A DNA stretch of 64,000 nucleotides, from contig JAJNNQ010000002.1 of assembly GCA_027886175.1 (NCBI GenBank), positions 310,001 through 374,000 on the forward strand. The letters are read 5' to 3'. The position numbers were made by a program, and so were the translations under genes. The notes under the pieces are model-generated. The model did not search any database. It saw nothing but the letters and a program-made list of their open reading frames with translations, and was not told where the DNA came from. Below, piece after piece: positions 9,276 through 21,300 of this stretch (positions are counted from its first letter, which is position 1; every line of letters begins with the position of its first letter). This DNA comes from Phylloscopus collybita (Eukaryota; Chordata; Aves; Passeriformes; Phylloscopidae).

Positions 9276-11802
9276 TCACCCTGTGCCAGGGCCTCCCCAC
9301 CCTCTCGTGACACATTCCACAGAGCCTGGGCCTGCTGTCCCCAGGGAATTCCAGCAGGATTGCACCTTCCTGGGGGAGGTTTCTCCTACAGAAGAACCAG
9401 CTGGTCACAACAAAGCCAAACAAACCATCCCTTCCCACATGGCCCCTCCAGGGCTGGTGGGATGGGGGGCTTTCCCTGGAGGTGCAGCCTAAAAAGCAGA
9501 GGAATGTGCCCCAAAAATTGGGAAAACTCCTGATCCCAGTGAGGTGGTTTTGCCAGGAAGTGATTTTTCCAAGGAAAGTATGGCAAAACCCCATCAGTGA
9601 CTGGGGTTAAATACTGATATCTGGTTAAACCAGATATCAGTAAAGTTGGCAGGCCTCTGGGAATGCACAGGTTAAAAGCAGAGAATTAATTTTTTTTCTC
9701 TCTTGTAGCTTTGATAATAAACCTGGATTTATGCCTTCTAAGCTTTGAGCCTGCTTTGCTTTCCCCCCAGTGCTGTCTCACAGCAGAAGGAGAGTAAGTG
9801 ATTCTGGTAGACACTCAAACCACCGCAGGAATTTTAGGAAACAGAAATTGGCGAAGGTGGAACCGCTACACCCAGGCAGCAGAGCAGGACACGGTGCTGC
9901 CTCAGCACACAGAAGCTGGAGCTCTGTCTCACAAAGAACAATGAGGACTCTTCTCCTGTCCAAGGGGATAAATAACTCGGGCTAAGGAAACATCTTTCCC
10001 TTCAGGACCAGATTTAGGATACTCAGCGCTGCCTGGAAGGGCTGATAAGCACTGAGTCCAGAAATCATCCCTCAGCCCTTTTTTCCATGTGCTTCTCCCT
10101 CCTCGGAGCTGTCAGACAGGACACAAAGGTCGGCTTGCCTATTTTTAAAAGCTTTGTTTTGGATGATATTCATGAATTCTAGCTGTCGAGGGCAAGCCCT
10201 GGCGTCTGCAGCCAAGAGAAGCAGCTGCGGTGCTGTTTGCCTGGAACACAATCTGCTTCTGGAGAGAACTCCCAGGTGGTTCAAGAGCAAATGAGTGTCA
10301 GGAGATCACATCTTGTCCTTCCCTGGGGTTTCATTTGTTTCCCTCTCGGAATCTTCCTCCCTCTGGGCTCCCCTTGCTCTCTGGATGATGCTGTGCCCTC
10401 AACGTCCTGTGAGCGCAGAGCGGGGCGGAGCTGGGCCGTGCCACGCAGGCCAAATCTGCAGATTTCTTTGTGGGTTTGTAAAGAAATGAATGTTCCAGTA
10501 CTCAGGGCAGAGATCTTAACCCCACCTCTTTCTTCAAAGCTGAAAGGGAACTCCAGGTTTCTCCCAATGCAGAGTGGAAAAGGGAGAGGGATGTCCGTGA
10601 CAAAGCATCCTCAGTGCCAGCCACGAGAAGCTCCAGGGCTCCTGCTGCCACCTCTAAGACACTTTTTTTGGGGCCTCTAAATGTAAATGTCACTGAAAGC
10701 TGAGCCTTGAATCCCATTTTTAGGTAATTTACAGGGAAAATTCTCCTTCTGCAGCTGCCGACAGCGGGAGTGGGACAGAGGGATTGTGATTTGGACTCGG
10801 AATCTTTTCTCCTGCAGAAAGCCCGGCCTGAGGTCACCCCTCAGGTATTCTCAGGACCGAAATGTTCCTTCACAGACACTTTGATTTTAATTTGTTCTCC
10901 GTGAGAAAACAAACGGAGGCAGCGGTGAGCGAGGTGGAACTGGAGAAAGACCATCAGCCTTCAGCAGGAATTCACTGCTGGGGATCCTGGAGCAGGGAGC
11001 AGTGAGGAAACACAGAGGAAAAAATTCCTCAGGTATAAATTGTGACAACTCCAGGCGCAGCAGTGCCTCTTGGTTTAATTAAAGTCAATTTCTTCTCACT
11101 TTCTTTCTGCCTATAGCAACCCCTGTTATTAAGAGGGCTAAAACCACTGCTTGCTTTGAGGAAAAAGTAGCAAATACTTAATTTAAACATAACTGGGTGA
11201 GTTTTGCACATAGGATTCCGTTAATCTGAGCAGGTACCTAAAACCTCATCTCTTGTCTGTGGGATTTTTTTTCTAGATCTTGAAAATCTGTGACCAAGAG
11301 ATGGTTTCATTTTTCCAGAAAAAGGGAAAAGAATAGGAAAACAGGAAAGAAAATAAAAAAGAAAAAAGAAAAGAAAAAAGAAAAAAAGAAAAAGAAATGA
11401 AGCTTTCATCAGGTTCAGATCCAAGTCCTGCCTGGGTTCAGGTTTAGTTCAAAAGTGGATATCTAGGTCTTGTTTTTCCTGACACACTTCCCTCATCCCA
11501 GTCCAAACTGCTCTGAATTTGTCAGCGGGGAGCCCGAGGAAGAAATGGCTCTGTTTGGGTTGAATCAGAGCAGCAGCTCCGCCGCCTGCCAGAAGTGCTG
11601 ACCTTTCCCAGTCTGAGGCAAATTGTCCTGAGCCTGTCCCATTTTCCAGAAAATCTCTGCTGGCCTTTCTGCTTTCAACCTTCTCCACGAAAAATCAGCT
11701 TGGGTGAGTTCACAGGTGTTTCTTAACACTTTCCACCCCATCCTTTTCCCTGAACCAATTAACTCAGCCTGGGCTTAGCAGGAGGTGTGATCCTGGTAGC
11801 AA
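9276..11802. other. Unique sequence, no gene seen
   Basis: About 2.5 kb without a recognisable repeat family. A short CR1-like scrap may lie near 9280-9310 (CTGTGCCAGGGCCTCC). An AATAAA followed by a T/C-rich stretch at 9716-9765 resembles the end of an old LTR but cannot be placed in a family. An A/G-rich stretch is at 11338-11397. Open frames up to 147 codons show no known domain. Confidence 0.5.
9612..9642. repeat. Perfect 15-bp inverted repeat (hairpin)
   Basis: Left arm TACTGATATCTGGTT (9612-9626), one spacer base (9627), right arm AACCAGATATCAGTA (9628-9642). The arms are exactly complementary. There is no T-run after it to suggest a terminator, and no known avian RNA gene was recognised. 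Confidence 0.95.
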
Positions 11803-11812
11803 TTAAAAAAAG

Positions 11813-11842
<30 letters not shown>
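11803..11842 (+). repeat. Poly(A) run, one interruption
   Basis: About 35 A residues with a single early G. No element body was identified upstream. Confidence 0.85.
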
Positions 11843-11844
<2 letters not shown>

Positions 11845-12439
11845 GAAATTAAATATATGTCTAAAAGTTTAACATCTGCAGAGCTTGCATGCAAACTTCT
11901 CCCCTTCCAAGAGGGATCTCCCCACGGCTGCTGGATGGAATCTGGAGCAAGCCTGAGTGACCTGCTGCTTTCCTCTGGGAGCCTCCTGGATATTTATGGA
12001 GCATGGAGTCCATCAGCGGGGAATGACTTTATGGAACATCTCACTTCATTATTTTCGGGGAAACTGCAGCTTTGTGTCCTGACGCTGGAGCGTCAGGTGT
12101 GAGGGAAAAACCTGAGCAAACACGGCTTCCATGCTCCTTCCCGAATAAATGAGCTCTCTGCGGAGCGGATCACTCCTAATTACACCCCAAAAATGCAGTT
12201 TGGGGTGGGGGGGGTCACTGGGAGTCTGGATTAAATCCACTTGCAGAAGAATCTTTTATGGAGCCTTGGTTTTCTGTTAATCTTCAGGCTCTTCTCCCAG
12301 GGGACTCCAAGGGGACGGGGATGGATGGCCGAGGAGGAGAACGGAGCCAAGAAGGAACAGATCAATGTCTTGGGTTGTAATGCAGGATGTGACCAGGGAT
12401 GTGTATTCTATTGCCAGCTGGTAAAATCGGGTGGGGCAG
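11843..12439. other. Unique sequence, no gene seen
   Basis: About 600 bp of moderate-GC sequence leading into a 41-bp minisatellite. It contains a G9 run at about 12207. No coding signal. Confidence 0.5.
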
Positions 12440-12962
12440 TGTTCCTTATCTCTTCCAGGACCCATCCTTCATAACCCCCAATGTTCCTTATCTCTTTCAG
12501 GACCCATCCCTCATAATCCCCATGTTCCTTATCTCTTCCAGGACCCATCCTTCATAACCCACATGTTCTTCTTGTCTTTCAGGACCCATCCTTCATAACC
12601 CCCATGTTCCTTATCTCTTCCAGGACCCATCCCTCATAACCCCCATGTTCCTTAACTCTTCCAGGACCCATCCTTCATAACCCCAATGTTCCTTATCTCT
12701 TCCAGGACCCATCCCTCATAATCCCCATGTTCCTTATTTCTTCCAGCACCATCCTTCATAACCCCCATGTTCCTTATCTCTTCCAGGACCCTTCCCTCTT
12801 AACCCCCATGTTCCTTATCTCTTCCAGGACTCATCCCTTACAACCCCCATGATTTTTATCTCTTCCAGAACCCTTCCTCCATAAGCCCCATGTTCTTTTT
12901 CTCTTCCAGAACCCATCCCTCATAACTCTCACGTTCTTTATCTCTTCCAGGACCCATCCTCC
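12440..12962 (+). repeat. 41-bp minisatellite, ~13 units
   Basis: Degenerate units of 39-42 bp built on TGTTCCTTATCTCTTCCAGG followed by ACCCATCCTTCATAACCCCC. About 12.8 units are present and the last runs directly toward the LTR at about 12977. Every unit contains a pyrimidine tract followed by CAG, so each resembles a splice acceptor. Confidence 0.95.
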
Positions 12963-12976
12963 CTCCAGGGGATATC

Positions 12977-13477
12977 TGTTGTTCATGGGCCATCCAGGCT
13001 CACTGCCTGGCTGATACAATTCCATCATCCCGTGAGGAGAGGCTCCACCCAGGGGGAGGAGCCCAGCATTCCCAGCTGGATAAAATCCGAGATTTGGAAC
13101 ACTAGAGACAATCTGTGTGCACGGCATTCCCGGGGGAAACCGGATCCATCTCAGCACCACTGGACCTTCAGAGGAAAACTCCACCCTCCTCCAGGATCAT
13201 CTCTGCTCCAACAGAGCCACATCTGTCACTGCAGGAGGACTCGATTGGTGTCAGGTTGTGTTCTGACTCTGTCAGAGTTTTCTTTTTGTTTGTTTGGGTT
13301 TTTTTGTACTACTGCATTTTTATTTTTAATTTTCCTAGTAAAGAACTGTTGTTCCTATTCCCATGTCTTTGCCTGAGAGCCCCTGAATTTCAAAATTCGA
13401 ATTATTTGGAGGGAGGGGGTTCACATTCTCCCTTCCAAGGGAAGCTCTGGCTTTCCCTGTCTTTCCAAACCAGGACA
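12977..13477 (+). mobile_element. Solo LTR of an avian endogenous retrovirus
   Basis: I recognise this as a widespread avian LTR. It contains CTCCACCCAGGGGGAGGAGC, a TATA-like GGATAAAATC box, an AGTAAAGAACTGTT polyadenylation region near 13338, and the U5-like GCCTGAGAGCCCCTGAATTTC and GGAGGGAGGGGG motifs, and it ends at about ACCAGGACA. The 5' boundary is estimated from a TG dinucleotide. No matching target-site duplication was found, and no internal retroviral genes flank it. Confidence 0.8.
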
Positions 13478-14449
13478 ATGGGGAAGAGATGACTCAGGAG
13501 AAGGATCAAGAATCTGGACTCTTTTCATTTCTAACCCCAAAGCAGGAGGGAAATCCCTCCAGGATAATGGATACAGCAGCAAGCTGGGATTTCAGCCATG
13601 TGATTCCCGTTTCTTCCCTCTCCTGCTGCTCTATTGTGTGACCTTGGAAAACTCCTGATCCCTGCCTTTTCTCACTGCCCTGGTTTTTCTAAGGCTGCTT
13701 CCCACCGGGAATTCACACCATGGAAATTTCCATCCTTTCCCCCCAACCTCATCCCCACAGGATTTATGTTTTCCACCAGAGCTTATCACCCTGGATTCTT
13801 TTGGAAGTGCTGCTTGGATGGTGTTTCTGGAGGCATCCCACACTCATCCCACCCAAATTTAGTTTTCCTCAGAGGTCCATAGGAAAGGAATTCACGGAGG
13901 ACCTTGGATAACCACGCTTCTTATTCGAACAGCTGAGCTGAATTCCTGACTTTTGCCTTTTCCTTGAAAAGCCTGAAATAGGGAAAACACATCAGGCACT
14001 TTGGAATTCCAGTGCCTGGCTGATCCTTGCCTTGAAAACTTCCACAGGTTCTGGAATATTCTTCTCCTGGCTTCATGAGTCGGGAACCTCCACTCAGCCA
14101 CCCTGCCACCAAGATCTCCGTGGTGAGCAGTGTTAGGATTCTAACAATTCCTTGGGATTTCGGGAGAGTTAAACCTCAGCAAATCCAGGGAATGGATGAG
14201 AGCTGGACATTTTATAGCCATTTAAACAATCCTGTTTAATTTTGGTTGGAGACATAAAGTTATGAGGGGACTTTTGTGACTCTTTCCAAGCCAAGCCTTA
14301 AATTAAGAACTAAATAATGTCAATAAAAAGGTTTGTTAGGCTGCCCCTTTCTCTCCAAGTCTTAATAAATTTCTCAGCGGTTGCATTCCAGAAGGCGAAT
14401 TTCTGGGAATAACATTTAGGGATAAAAATGGAATAATTTTATTTCTCAG
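13478..14449. other. Unique sequence, no gene seen
   Basis: About 970 bp without a recognisable repeat or domain-bearing frame. Confidence 0.5.
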
Positions 14450-14484
14450 CCCCCCCCCCCCCCCCAAAAAAAAAAAAAAAAAAA
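14450..14484 (+). repeat. C-run joined to A-run
   Basis: A run of about 16 C residues passes directly into a run of about 18 A residues. Reverse-strand Gly/Phe frames across it are artefacts. The junction is a likely site of sequencing error. Confidence 0.88.
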
Positions 14485-14573
14485 GAAGGAGAAAAATAGA
14501 AATTTTTTTATTATTGTTTTGCTTTCACAGATTAGATAAAACTGTATAAATTTGGGAATGTATTGTTTAGAAA

Positions 14574-14830
14574 TCATGGAATTGTGGAATAATGAAATGG
14601 TTTTGATTGGAAGTGACCTTAAGGATTCTCCCATTTCTATCCTGCCGGGGGCAGGGACACCTCCCACTATCCCAGGACCCATCCAACCTGGCCTTGGACA
14701 CTTCCAGGGACCCCCAGCTTCCGTGGGAATTCTATTCCAAGAACTCCCCACCCTCACAAAGAAGAATTCCTTCCCCAAATCCCATCTAACCCTGCCCTCT
14801 GGCAGTGGGAACCATTCCTCTTTGAACTTC
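14574..14830 (-). mobile_element. CR1 retroposon 3' fragment
   Basis: Reverse-orientation CR1: the ATGGAATTGTGGAATAATG terminus, a GGGGCAGGGACACCTCCC core, CCTTGGACACTTCCAGGGA, and further 5' sequence through CCTGCCCTCTGGCAGTGG. It ends where the roughly 200-bp tandem array begins. Confidence 0.9.
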
Positions 14831-14833
14831 CTC

Positions 14834-15845
14834 TTTAAATCCAGCATTCTTAGTTCCAGTTCTTAGTTCTTGCCATCCATTTCTGTAGACAGAAAAAAAA
14901 ATGGAAAATAAAAGAGAAGGAATTACAACAATTTTAGTCATTTTCCTCTCACTTGAGCTCAGCTTCTCTGCAAGACGATGGGCAACACAAGGAGTTGCAC
15001 TTCCACTTTAAACCCAGAATTCTTAGTTCCAGCTCTCAGTTCTCAGTTCCGGTTCTTAGCTCCTGCCATCCATTTTTATAGGCAGCAAAAAACACATGAA
15101 AAATAAAAGAGAAGGAACTAAACCATTTTTTTTAGTTGTGCTTTCCTTCCAAGTTTCTCTGGAAGAGGATGGGAAACACGGGAAGTTGAACTTCCACTTT
15201 AAACCCAGCATTCTTAGTTCTAGCTCTCAGTTCTCAGTTCCAGTTCTTGGTTCTAGCCTTAGTTCTTGACATCCATTTTTATAGGCAGCAAAACCCATGG
15301 AAAATAGAAGGGAAGGAATTAAAACAAATTTTTAGTTGTGTTTTCCTTCCCATTGGGGCCCAGTTTCTCTGGAAGAGGATGGGGAACACAGGAAGTTGCA
15401 CTTCCACTTTAAACCCAGCATTCTTAGTTCTAGCTCTCAGTTCTCAGTTACAGTTCATAGTTCTAGCTTTAGTTCCTGCCATCCAGTTTTACAGGCAGTA
15501 GAAACCATGGAAAATAAGAGAAGGAATTAAAACAATTTTAAGTTGCTTTTTCCTTCCCATTGGGGCCCAGTTTCTCTGGAAGAGGATGGGGAACACAAGG
15601 AGTTGCACTTCCACTTTAAACCCAGCATTCTTAGTTCTAGCTCTCAGTTCTCAGTTCCAGTTCTTGGTTCTAGCCTTAGTTCTTGACATCCATTTTTATA
15701 GGCAGCAAAACCCATGGAAAATAGAAGGGAAGGAATTAAAACAAATTTTTAGTTGTGTTTTCCTTCCCATTTGGGGCCCAGTTTCTCTGGAAGAGGATGG
15801 GAAACACGGGAAGTTGCACTTTCTCTTTAAATCCAGCATCCTCAG
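14834..15845 (+). repeat. ~173-211-bp tandem array, 5 full units plus a partial
   Basis: Units start at TTTAAAYCCAGCATTCTTAG: 14834, 15007, 15198, 15408, 15615 and 15826. They carry AGCTCTCAGTTCTCAGTT, CATCCATTTTTATAGGCAGC, and CAGTTTCTCTGGAAGAGGAT. Spacing grows from 173 to 211 bp along the array. The units at 15198 and 15615 are almost identical while the intervening unit at 15408 differs at many sites, giving an A-B-A order. Confidence 0.94.
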
Positions 15846-16904
15846 TTCTGTTCGTCCATATCTTCCCCCCACACACCCTCCCAAATTTTATCTGTAATGC
15901 ATCTTCTCTTTTTAATCCAGGATTCCTCCAGTTCTTCTCCCCAGCCCACACAACCACCAACCAGCTGAAATCCGGTAGCACAAGAGCCGCTACTGTTCCC
16001 TGGATGGGCTCGGAGCTGCAGATTTTCCCTGGCAAATCCTGAGACAATATTTGGAAGTTGTTGATTGGGAGCCGTGAAGCGCATTAATCACAGAACAAAC
16101 ACGCTCCCGGGCCTGCCAGGCCTAATAAATCTTCCTAGAATTCCACCTCCCGTCATAAACACATCCAAGAGCGCTTGAGCAATCCCTGGAAGATGAGCAT
16201 TAATTCCCTGATTGGCCGGATTGATCAGCGGGAAGGCGGGATGAGCAGGAGCTGAGCTCCCATCCCAAGGGGGAGGTGTGGGATGAGCTCCTGCAGCCAA
16301 GGATCTGACGGAGCAGCCTCCCAAAAAGCTGTTTGCATGTTGTAATTGAAGTTAGTCCCGAAGCTCTTCTGCACACAGGATTAGGATTTTATTGCGCTCA
16401 GGTCTGTACTAAGTCTTAATTCCCAACGGGCCATCCCTGTCCTGAGGAACTCCTGGAAAACTCCTGAAAAACTCCGGAAAAAACTCATTTCTGGAGCAGA
16501 GGAAGAGCTGCCTCCACCAGGAATCGGAGCAGGAATTAAAACCACAGCCAAGTGTTAAATAATTTGCATAAGATTAATAAAGAACACAAGGGATTTAAGA
16601 ATTAGGAGAAGGTTTTAAAGTTTCTTTTCAGCTTTTTGAGCATTTAGAAGGTTCCAACCCTCTTGTGGAAACATCAGCCTGATGGAAAGATAGAAACCAT
16701 AAGGAAGCTGCCAAGTTCCTCAGATTATCAGGTCTGAGTGGAATTAAGTCATTTAATTGGAATTAGGTCATTTAACTGGACTTTCTACTCCTCCCTCATT
16801 GTTTTATCTCACCCAAACACGTTTTGGACCAAGCTTTTAGGGGCAGGCCCAATTCTATTCTCTCTACAACCCTAAAAGGAAAATTATGACTCCACACCAA
16901 TGAT
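15846..16904. other. Unique sequence, no gene seen
   Basis: About 1 kb. The stretch 16040-16440 is free of recognisable repeats and has balanced composition, so it is a possible conserved non-coding element, but nothing in the sequence alone proves that. Confidence 0.45.
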
Positions 16905-16946
16905 GATTTGATTTGATTTGATTTGATTTGATTTGATTTGATTTGG
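16905..16946 (+). repeat. (GATTT)n microsatellite
   Basis: Eight or so copies of the pentamer GATTT, with the last unit changed to GGTTT. It lies just upstream of the 3' end of a reverse CR1, the usual position for an expanded CR1 or flank repeat. Confidence 0.93.
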
Positions 16947-16985
16947 TTTGTTTTATATAAATGTGTCTGTCCATCCAACCTGCTG

Positions 16986-17190
16986 AGTCATAGAATCCCA
17001 GAATGGTTTGGGTTGGAAGGGAGCTTAAGGATCATCCCAATCCACCCTTGCCATGGGCAGGGACAGCTCCCACGATCCCAGGGTGATCCAAGCCCTGTCC
17101 AACCTGGCCTTGGGACTTCCAGGAATCCAGAGGCAGCCTCAACTTCTCTGGGCACCCTGTGCCAGGGCCTCCCCAGCTTCAGAGGGAAGA
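16986..17190 (-). mobile_element. CR1 retroposon 3' fragment
   Basis: Reverse CR1 with an intact-looking end (GAGTCATAGAATCCCAGAA), the CCATGGGCAGGGACAGCTCC core and CCCTGTGCCAGGGCCTCC. It abuts the left edge of a block duplicated at 61.6 kb. Confidence 0.92.
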
Positions 17191-17351
17191 AGACTGCCTT
17201 CCAAAGACTGACTTTGCCTTTGCTGCACCAAATATTGACAGAAGAGAAGCTGAAACATTCTTTAAAAGAGTGGGAAGTCCCTGGGTTTGGAGCATGACTT
17301 CCCAGGAGGTTTCCATGCCTGAAGGTCACTGAGGTTGGGAAGATGCTCAGC

Positions 17352-17362
17352 TCCTTTTTTTT

Positions 17363-17400
<38 letters not shown>

Positions 17401-17407
17401 TTTTTTT
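17352..17407 (+). repeat. T-rich homopolymer tract
   Basis: About 55 nt of T interrupted by two C residues. It is inserted at a point where the paralogous block near 61800 has ordinary sequence, so it expanded in this copy only. Confidence 0.92.
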
Positions 17408-17521
17408 AAGTTGAGCTTTCCCTTCTCCATTTTAAACTTTTCCAATAAATTTGAGGAGTAGAAGGGTCCACCTTTTGTGCAAAAAATAAAAAAATGGGGG
17501 GATGTATGTGCTTTATGGGTA

Positions 17522-17765
17522 CTTGGGAAATATGGAATGGCTTTTGTTGAGAAGGACCTTAAAGCTCATCCAGAGTCACCCCTGCCATGGGCAGGGACAC
17601 CTCTCACTGTTCCAGGGTGATCCAAGCCACATCCAGCCTGGCCTTGGGCACTTCCAGGGATCCAGGGGCAGCCACAGCTTTTCTGGGAGTTCCATCCCAG
17701 CCCCTCCCCACTCTCCCAGCCAGGAATTCCTTCCCAAGATCCCATTCAACCCTGCCCTCCTTCAG
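17522..17765 (-). mobile_element. CR1 retroposon 3' fragment within block B
   Basis: Reverse CR1 with the CCATGGGCAGGGACACCTCT core and CCAGCCAGGAATTCCTTCCC. It is the paralogue of the longer CR1 at 61935-62474 but ends earlier. Confidence 0.9.
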
Positions 17766-18111
17766 GGCAGTGAATCCAGACTCATTTCTTGACTAAAGGC
17801 TGAAGCTTTTCCCAACTTCCCCACGAAACACGGGGATTGGGAGAGGTGGGGGGTGAGTTCAGGGTGGGACTGTGAGGAAAGAAAGGAAGAGCAAAGTCCC
17901 CATCCATGGGAACAAGGAGAGGAGGGATCCATTCCCTGGAAGACGCTGAGGTACAAGGTCAGCAGAACTTCAAAGGAAACGAGACACAATTCAGGAGAAG
18001 GAAGAACAGGCAGCCCCTCTTCTCAAACCCCTCTCTCATCCTTTTGTTTTTGTTATTCCTGCTGCTTTTTAAAATTCCGTCGTAGTTAGAGAAATCATAT
18101 TTCCAAACTGG
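17766..18111. other. Unique sequence, no gene seen
   Basis: About 345 bp between block B and a perfect triplication. No recognised feature. Confidence 0.5.
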
Positions 18112-18303
18112 CCAAATCTCCAGGGGGGTTTAGTCCAGTAGTTTTTGTTCAACCATTCCTTCTGGGATGACAATCCCAAATCTCCAGGGGGGTTTAGTCC
18201 AGTAGTTTTTGTTCAACCATTCCTTCTGGGATGACAATCCCAAATCTCCAGGGGGGTTTAGTCCAGTAGTTTTTGTTCAACCATTCCTTCTGGGATGACA
18301 ATC
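18112..18303 (+). repeat. Perfect 64-bp triplication
   Basis: Three identical 64-bp units start at 18112, 18176 and 18240. Each begins CCAAATCTCCAGGGGGG and ends GGATGACAATC. No mismatch between units was seen by eye, which implies a very recent origin or an assembly artefact. Confidence 0.96.
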
Positions 18304-21300
18304 CCCGAGCCTTGGAAAGATGAGCGGGAGATTCACCGTTTGACAAAGAAGGGAAACAAATGAGGGGCAGTTCCAGCAGAAATCCAACAAGTTTTTCTCT
18401 GGAAGAGGCAGCGCAGCAAGGCTGGAAGATGGATCAGGGAAATTAGGATGAGGAAACTCCGATGTCAATTTTTGCTTAGTCCAGAAGCACGTGAGGCATG
18501 GGAATATTTGGAAAATAGGTAGAAATCTGAGCTGTACTAGAAGAAGCTGGTGGGATAGAACTGTGTTACAAAATTCACAGGAATAACAAATTTTGGGTCA
18601 GAAAACAGAAGATTTACAGAGGGAAGAGCAAAGTTTTGGGAAGATTCCCTAATGGTAACAGAGGGAGAAAGGGTCCTTAATGGTTTTTAATGGATCTGGA
18701 TAAATACAGAGAAGAATATAAGGATTAATTTGAAGAATCTCCAGGGAAGTGTCGGTGAAATGTCAGGTCCATGCACCGAATTCCTGGGAACTTTCTTTCC
18801 TGTTCTGTCTGTTGGGTGCTGTTCTATTTCACCAGCAGGATCTAACAATTGATCACTTTGCATCTTGAAGTGGCTGCATGGAGGGGAGATGAGGGTTCTC
18901 CTTACAGGAGCACAGGATTAAAATGGGAATTCTTGGATCACAGCATCATCCACATTGTCCCCCTTCATCCTGCTTTTCCTTATTATTATAACAGGATGTT
19001 CTTCCAGCAACTCATCCCTGTCACCAGGAAGCTTTCCTTAATTTACAAATGATTTATTATAATTAGTTCCCCTTCAGTGTTTTAATTGTCTCGTGAACAA
19101 ACCCCAAACTGCTCTCTGCCGATTACACAAGACAAAAAATTCCTGGGTCATTCCAGACACTCTCCATTTCCAGGGAGTCCAATTAATCCCTGCTGAGCTC
19201 CACTGCCAGTGGGAATTCACTTTTCCTTCCAGGAAGCCCTTGAGCTCCCAGCACATCCCAACAGGAAGGTTTTTCCCATATTTACAGCGCAAGGAATTGA
19301 GGGCTTGTATTTCTGGCCTCGAACTGGGAATTTGTGAAGCGGATCTGTACGGAAAGGGAGATCCAAAAGTTGCCTTTTTTTCCCACAGGAAAAAGCTTCC
19401 CAGCATTAAATAAAAACGGAATAATGATCCCACTGTTCGGACACACCTTGGAAATGGAATGAATGGAGCTGACAGGAGTGATTTGGGAGCCTAGAAATAA
19501 TTTGTCATCAAGGGATTAAAAGTGGAAAAGGCTTGGATTACAAGCACCAGCAGCAAATCCCTTTCCCATCGTCTGCTGCTGCTGCTGCTGCCGAGGCCGG
19601 GGTGGGTTTTACCTCCGTAAGCAGCACAGAATTCCTGCCTGGATCCGTCCTGCAGCTCTCCCTGTGTCCCAAACAATCCCTGCCATGCTCTTTGAACCCA
19701 CAGAGCAAGGTTGCTGCTGGAGATTAGCTTTGCTGAGCATTCCCTCCCTTCCCCACCCAAAAAATCTGACGTCGTTTCCCCGGCGCAGGAAAGGAGAGGT
19801 CGGAGGACGATGATCCGGTCGGGATGGGAGCAGGAGCTGTATCCTGACATCCAGGGGCACTGCTGGGGTGCTGCTGGCAAAATCCTGGCACGCAGCTGGT
19901 TTTGAAACCAGCAGGCAGGTTCTGGGCCTTTGCAATAATCCAACTCCTGAGAGACTGGGTATTCCTGCAAAAAAAAAAAAGGAGAAAAAAAAAAAAGGGT
20001 TTTTCAGGATATCTGTGACCTCATCCCTTATCCTCCAGCTCTTTCTAATCTCTGAATGTCAAAGGGAAACCAGGAAAGACGGAGCTGCTCTTCCTCAGAC
20101 CACGGTAAAAGCGCTGACTGCCCGGTTCGCTGTGTCCTGGGATAATTCCTGGAAGAAGGAATCTCGTGTTCTGTAGCTCTGTGGCTCTGATCCACCTCTC
20201 CGAGCAGCTCTGGAGTGACACAGCCCATCCCTGGGACTCTCCAGGTGGAGCTGCCAGGCTAGAAAATCACCAGAGAGGGTTTGGCCGAAGTCTGGGCACC
20301 TCGCAGTGAGGTGACATTGGTCATTAAGAGTAGGAGTGGAAATTAATTAGCGCTGATTGGGTTTGTGGGTGGTTTTTTGACAGGATGCATATCCAAGGAT
20401 TCCACACGCAGTGGGAACAAGGGAGCGCTTAAAGCTGTAATAAAAATGCTCCTCTCCTTACATCCTAGACCGAGAATTCATCCAAGAAACACACCCTCCT
20501 TCCCAGAGCTCCTCCACACACAGCCCCAGCGGGAATATCGGGCTCTCACCGGATCCCAGAGGGATCCTTCTGCTTCTGGAAAGAGTGGGAAGCATTAAAA
20601 CGAGTTTCCTGGAAAGGATGTGGGGTTTCCAGCAGCGAAAGAGAAAGTGGGATAAACATCTGTCAATGTTAACACCGGCAAACGTGAGTCTGGCTTCCAG
20701 AGGAGACCTCTGGGCTTGGAGAGGATCTCAGTCACAGGATTGAGGGGAGTCTTTGTGCCTCGGTTTTTAGGGAGAGAGAATTCCCGGTCACGTAATGATC
20801 AAATCATCTCCTGTCCTGGCATGGTGATCTCAGCTGGGCTGGAAACACCTGGAGATCGTGGAAAGGCCAAGGATGTGTCCCTGCCTGGTTTTTATTCACC
20901 TGAACCCAGTAATAAAAATTGTTATTACCCAGAGGATGGAAACAGAGAGGAAATTCCCCAAAAAAATCCTGATTTGTGATCTGCATGGTATCCACAGCAG
21001 GGCACACGTGGCAAGACCTTTGAGCCACTTCTTTCCTACTTTTTATTCCATGAATCCTGTTCAAAACCTCCCTTCCAGCAACTTCCATCATCCCTTTTTC
21101 CTTGTCAGAGTGAAATCCTGGTGCTGCCTCTCATCTCTCACCTTCAACTCGGCAAGAATTTGGGAGAAATACAAATTGGAGATTTTCAGCGCCGTTGCTT
21201 CCATGATGTCGTGGGGATTGTTATTTATTTTTTTTAGGAAAATCCAACTCCATAAAGGATCTGCGAATTTTTGTAATTATTTCAGTGATGATGTTTGTGT

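Larger units (their letters stand above)
17196..17765 (+). repeat. Duplicated block B, copy 1
   Basis: Contains the segment beginning GCCTTCCAAAGACTGACTTT, a T-rich expansion (17352-17407), CAATAAATTTGAGGAGTAG, and a reverse CR1. The same modules in the same order and orientation occur at 61649-62150. The shared sequence extends well beyond CR1, so this is a duplication of one locus or two copies of an uncatalogued composite repeat. The T-tract is missing from the other copy. Confidence 0.85.

Noticed and set aside
9716..9765. Possible polyadenylation site or LTR end
   Set aside because: AATAAA plus a T/C-rich stretch is common by chance. No boundaries, duplications or family match were found.
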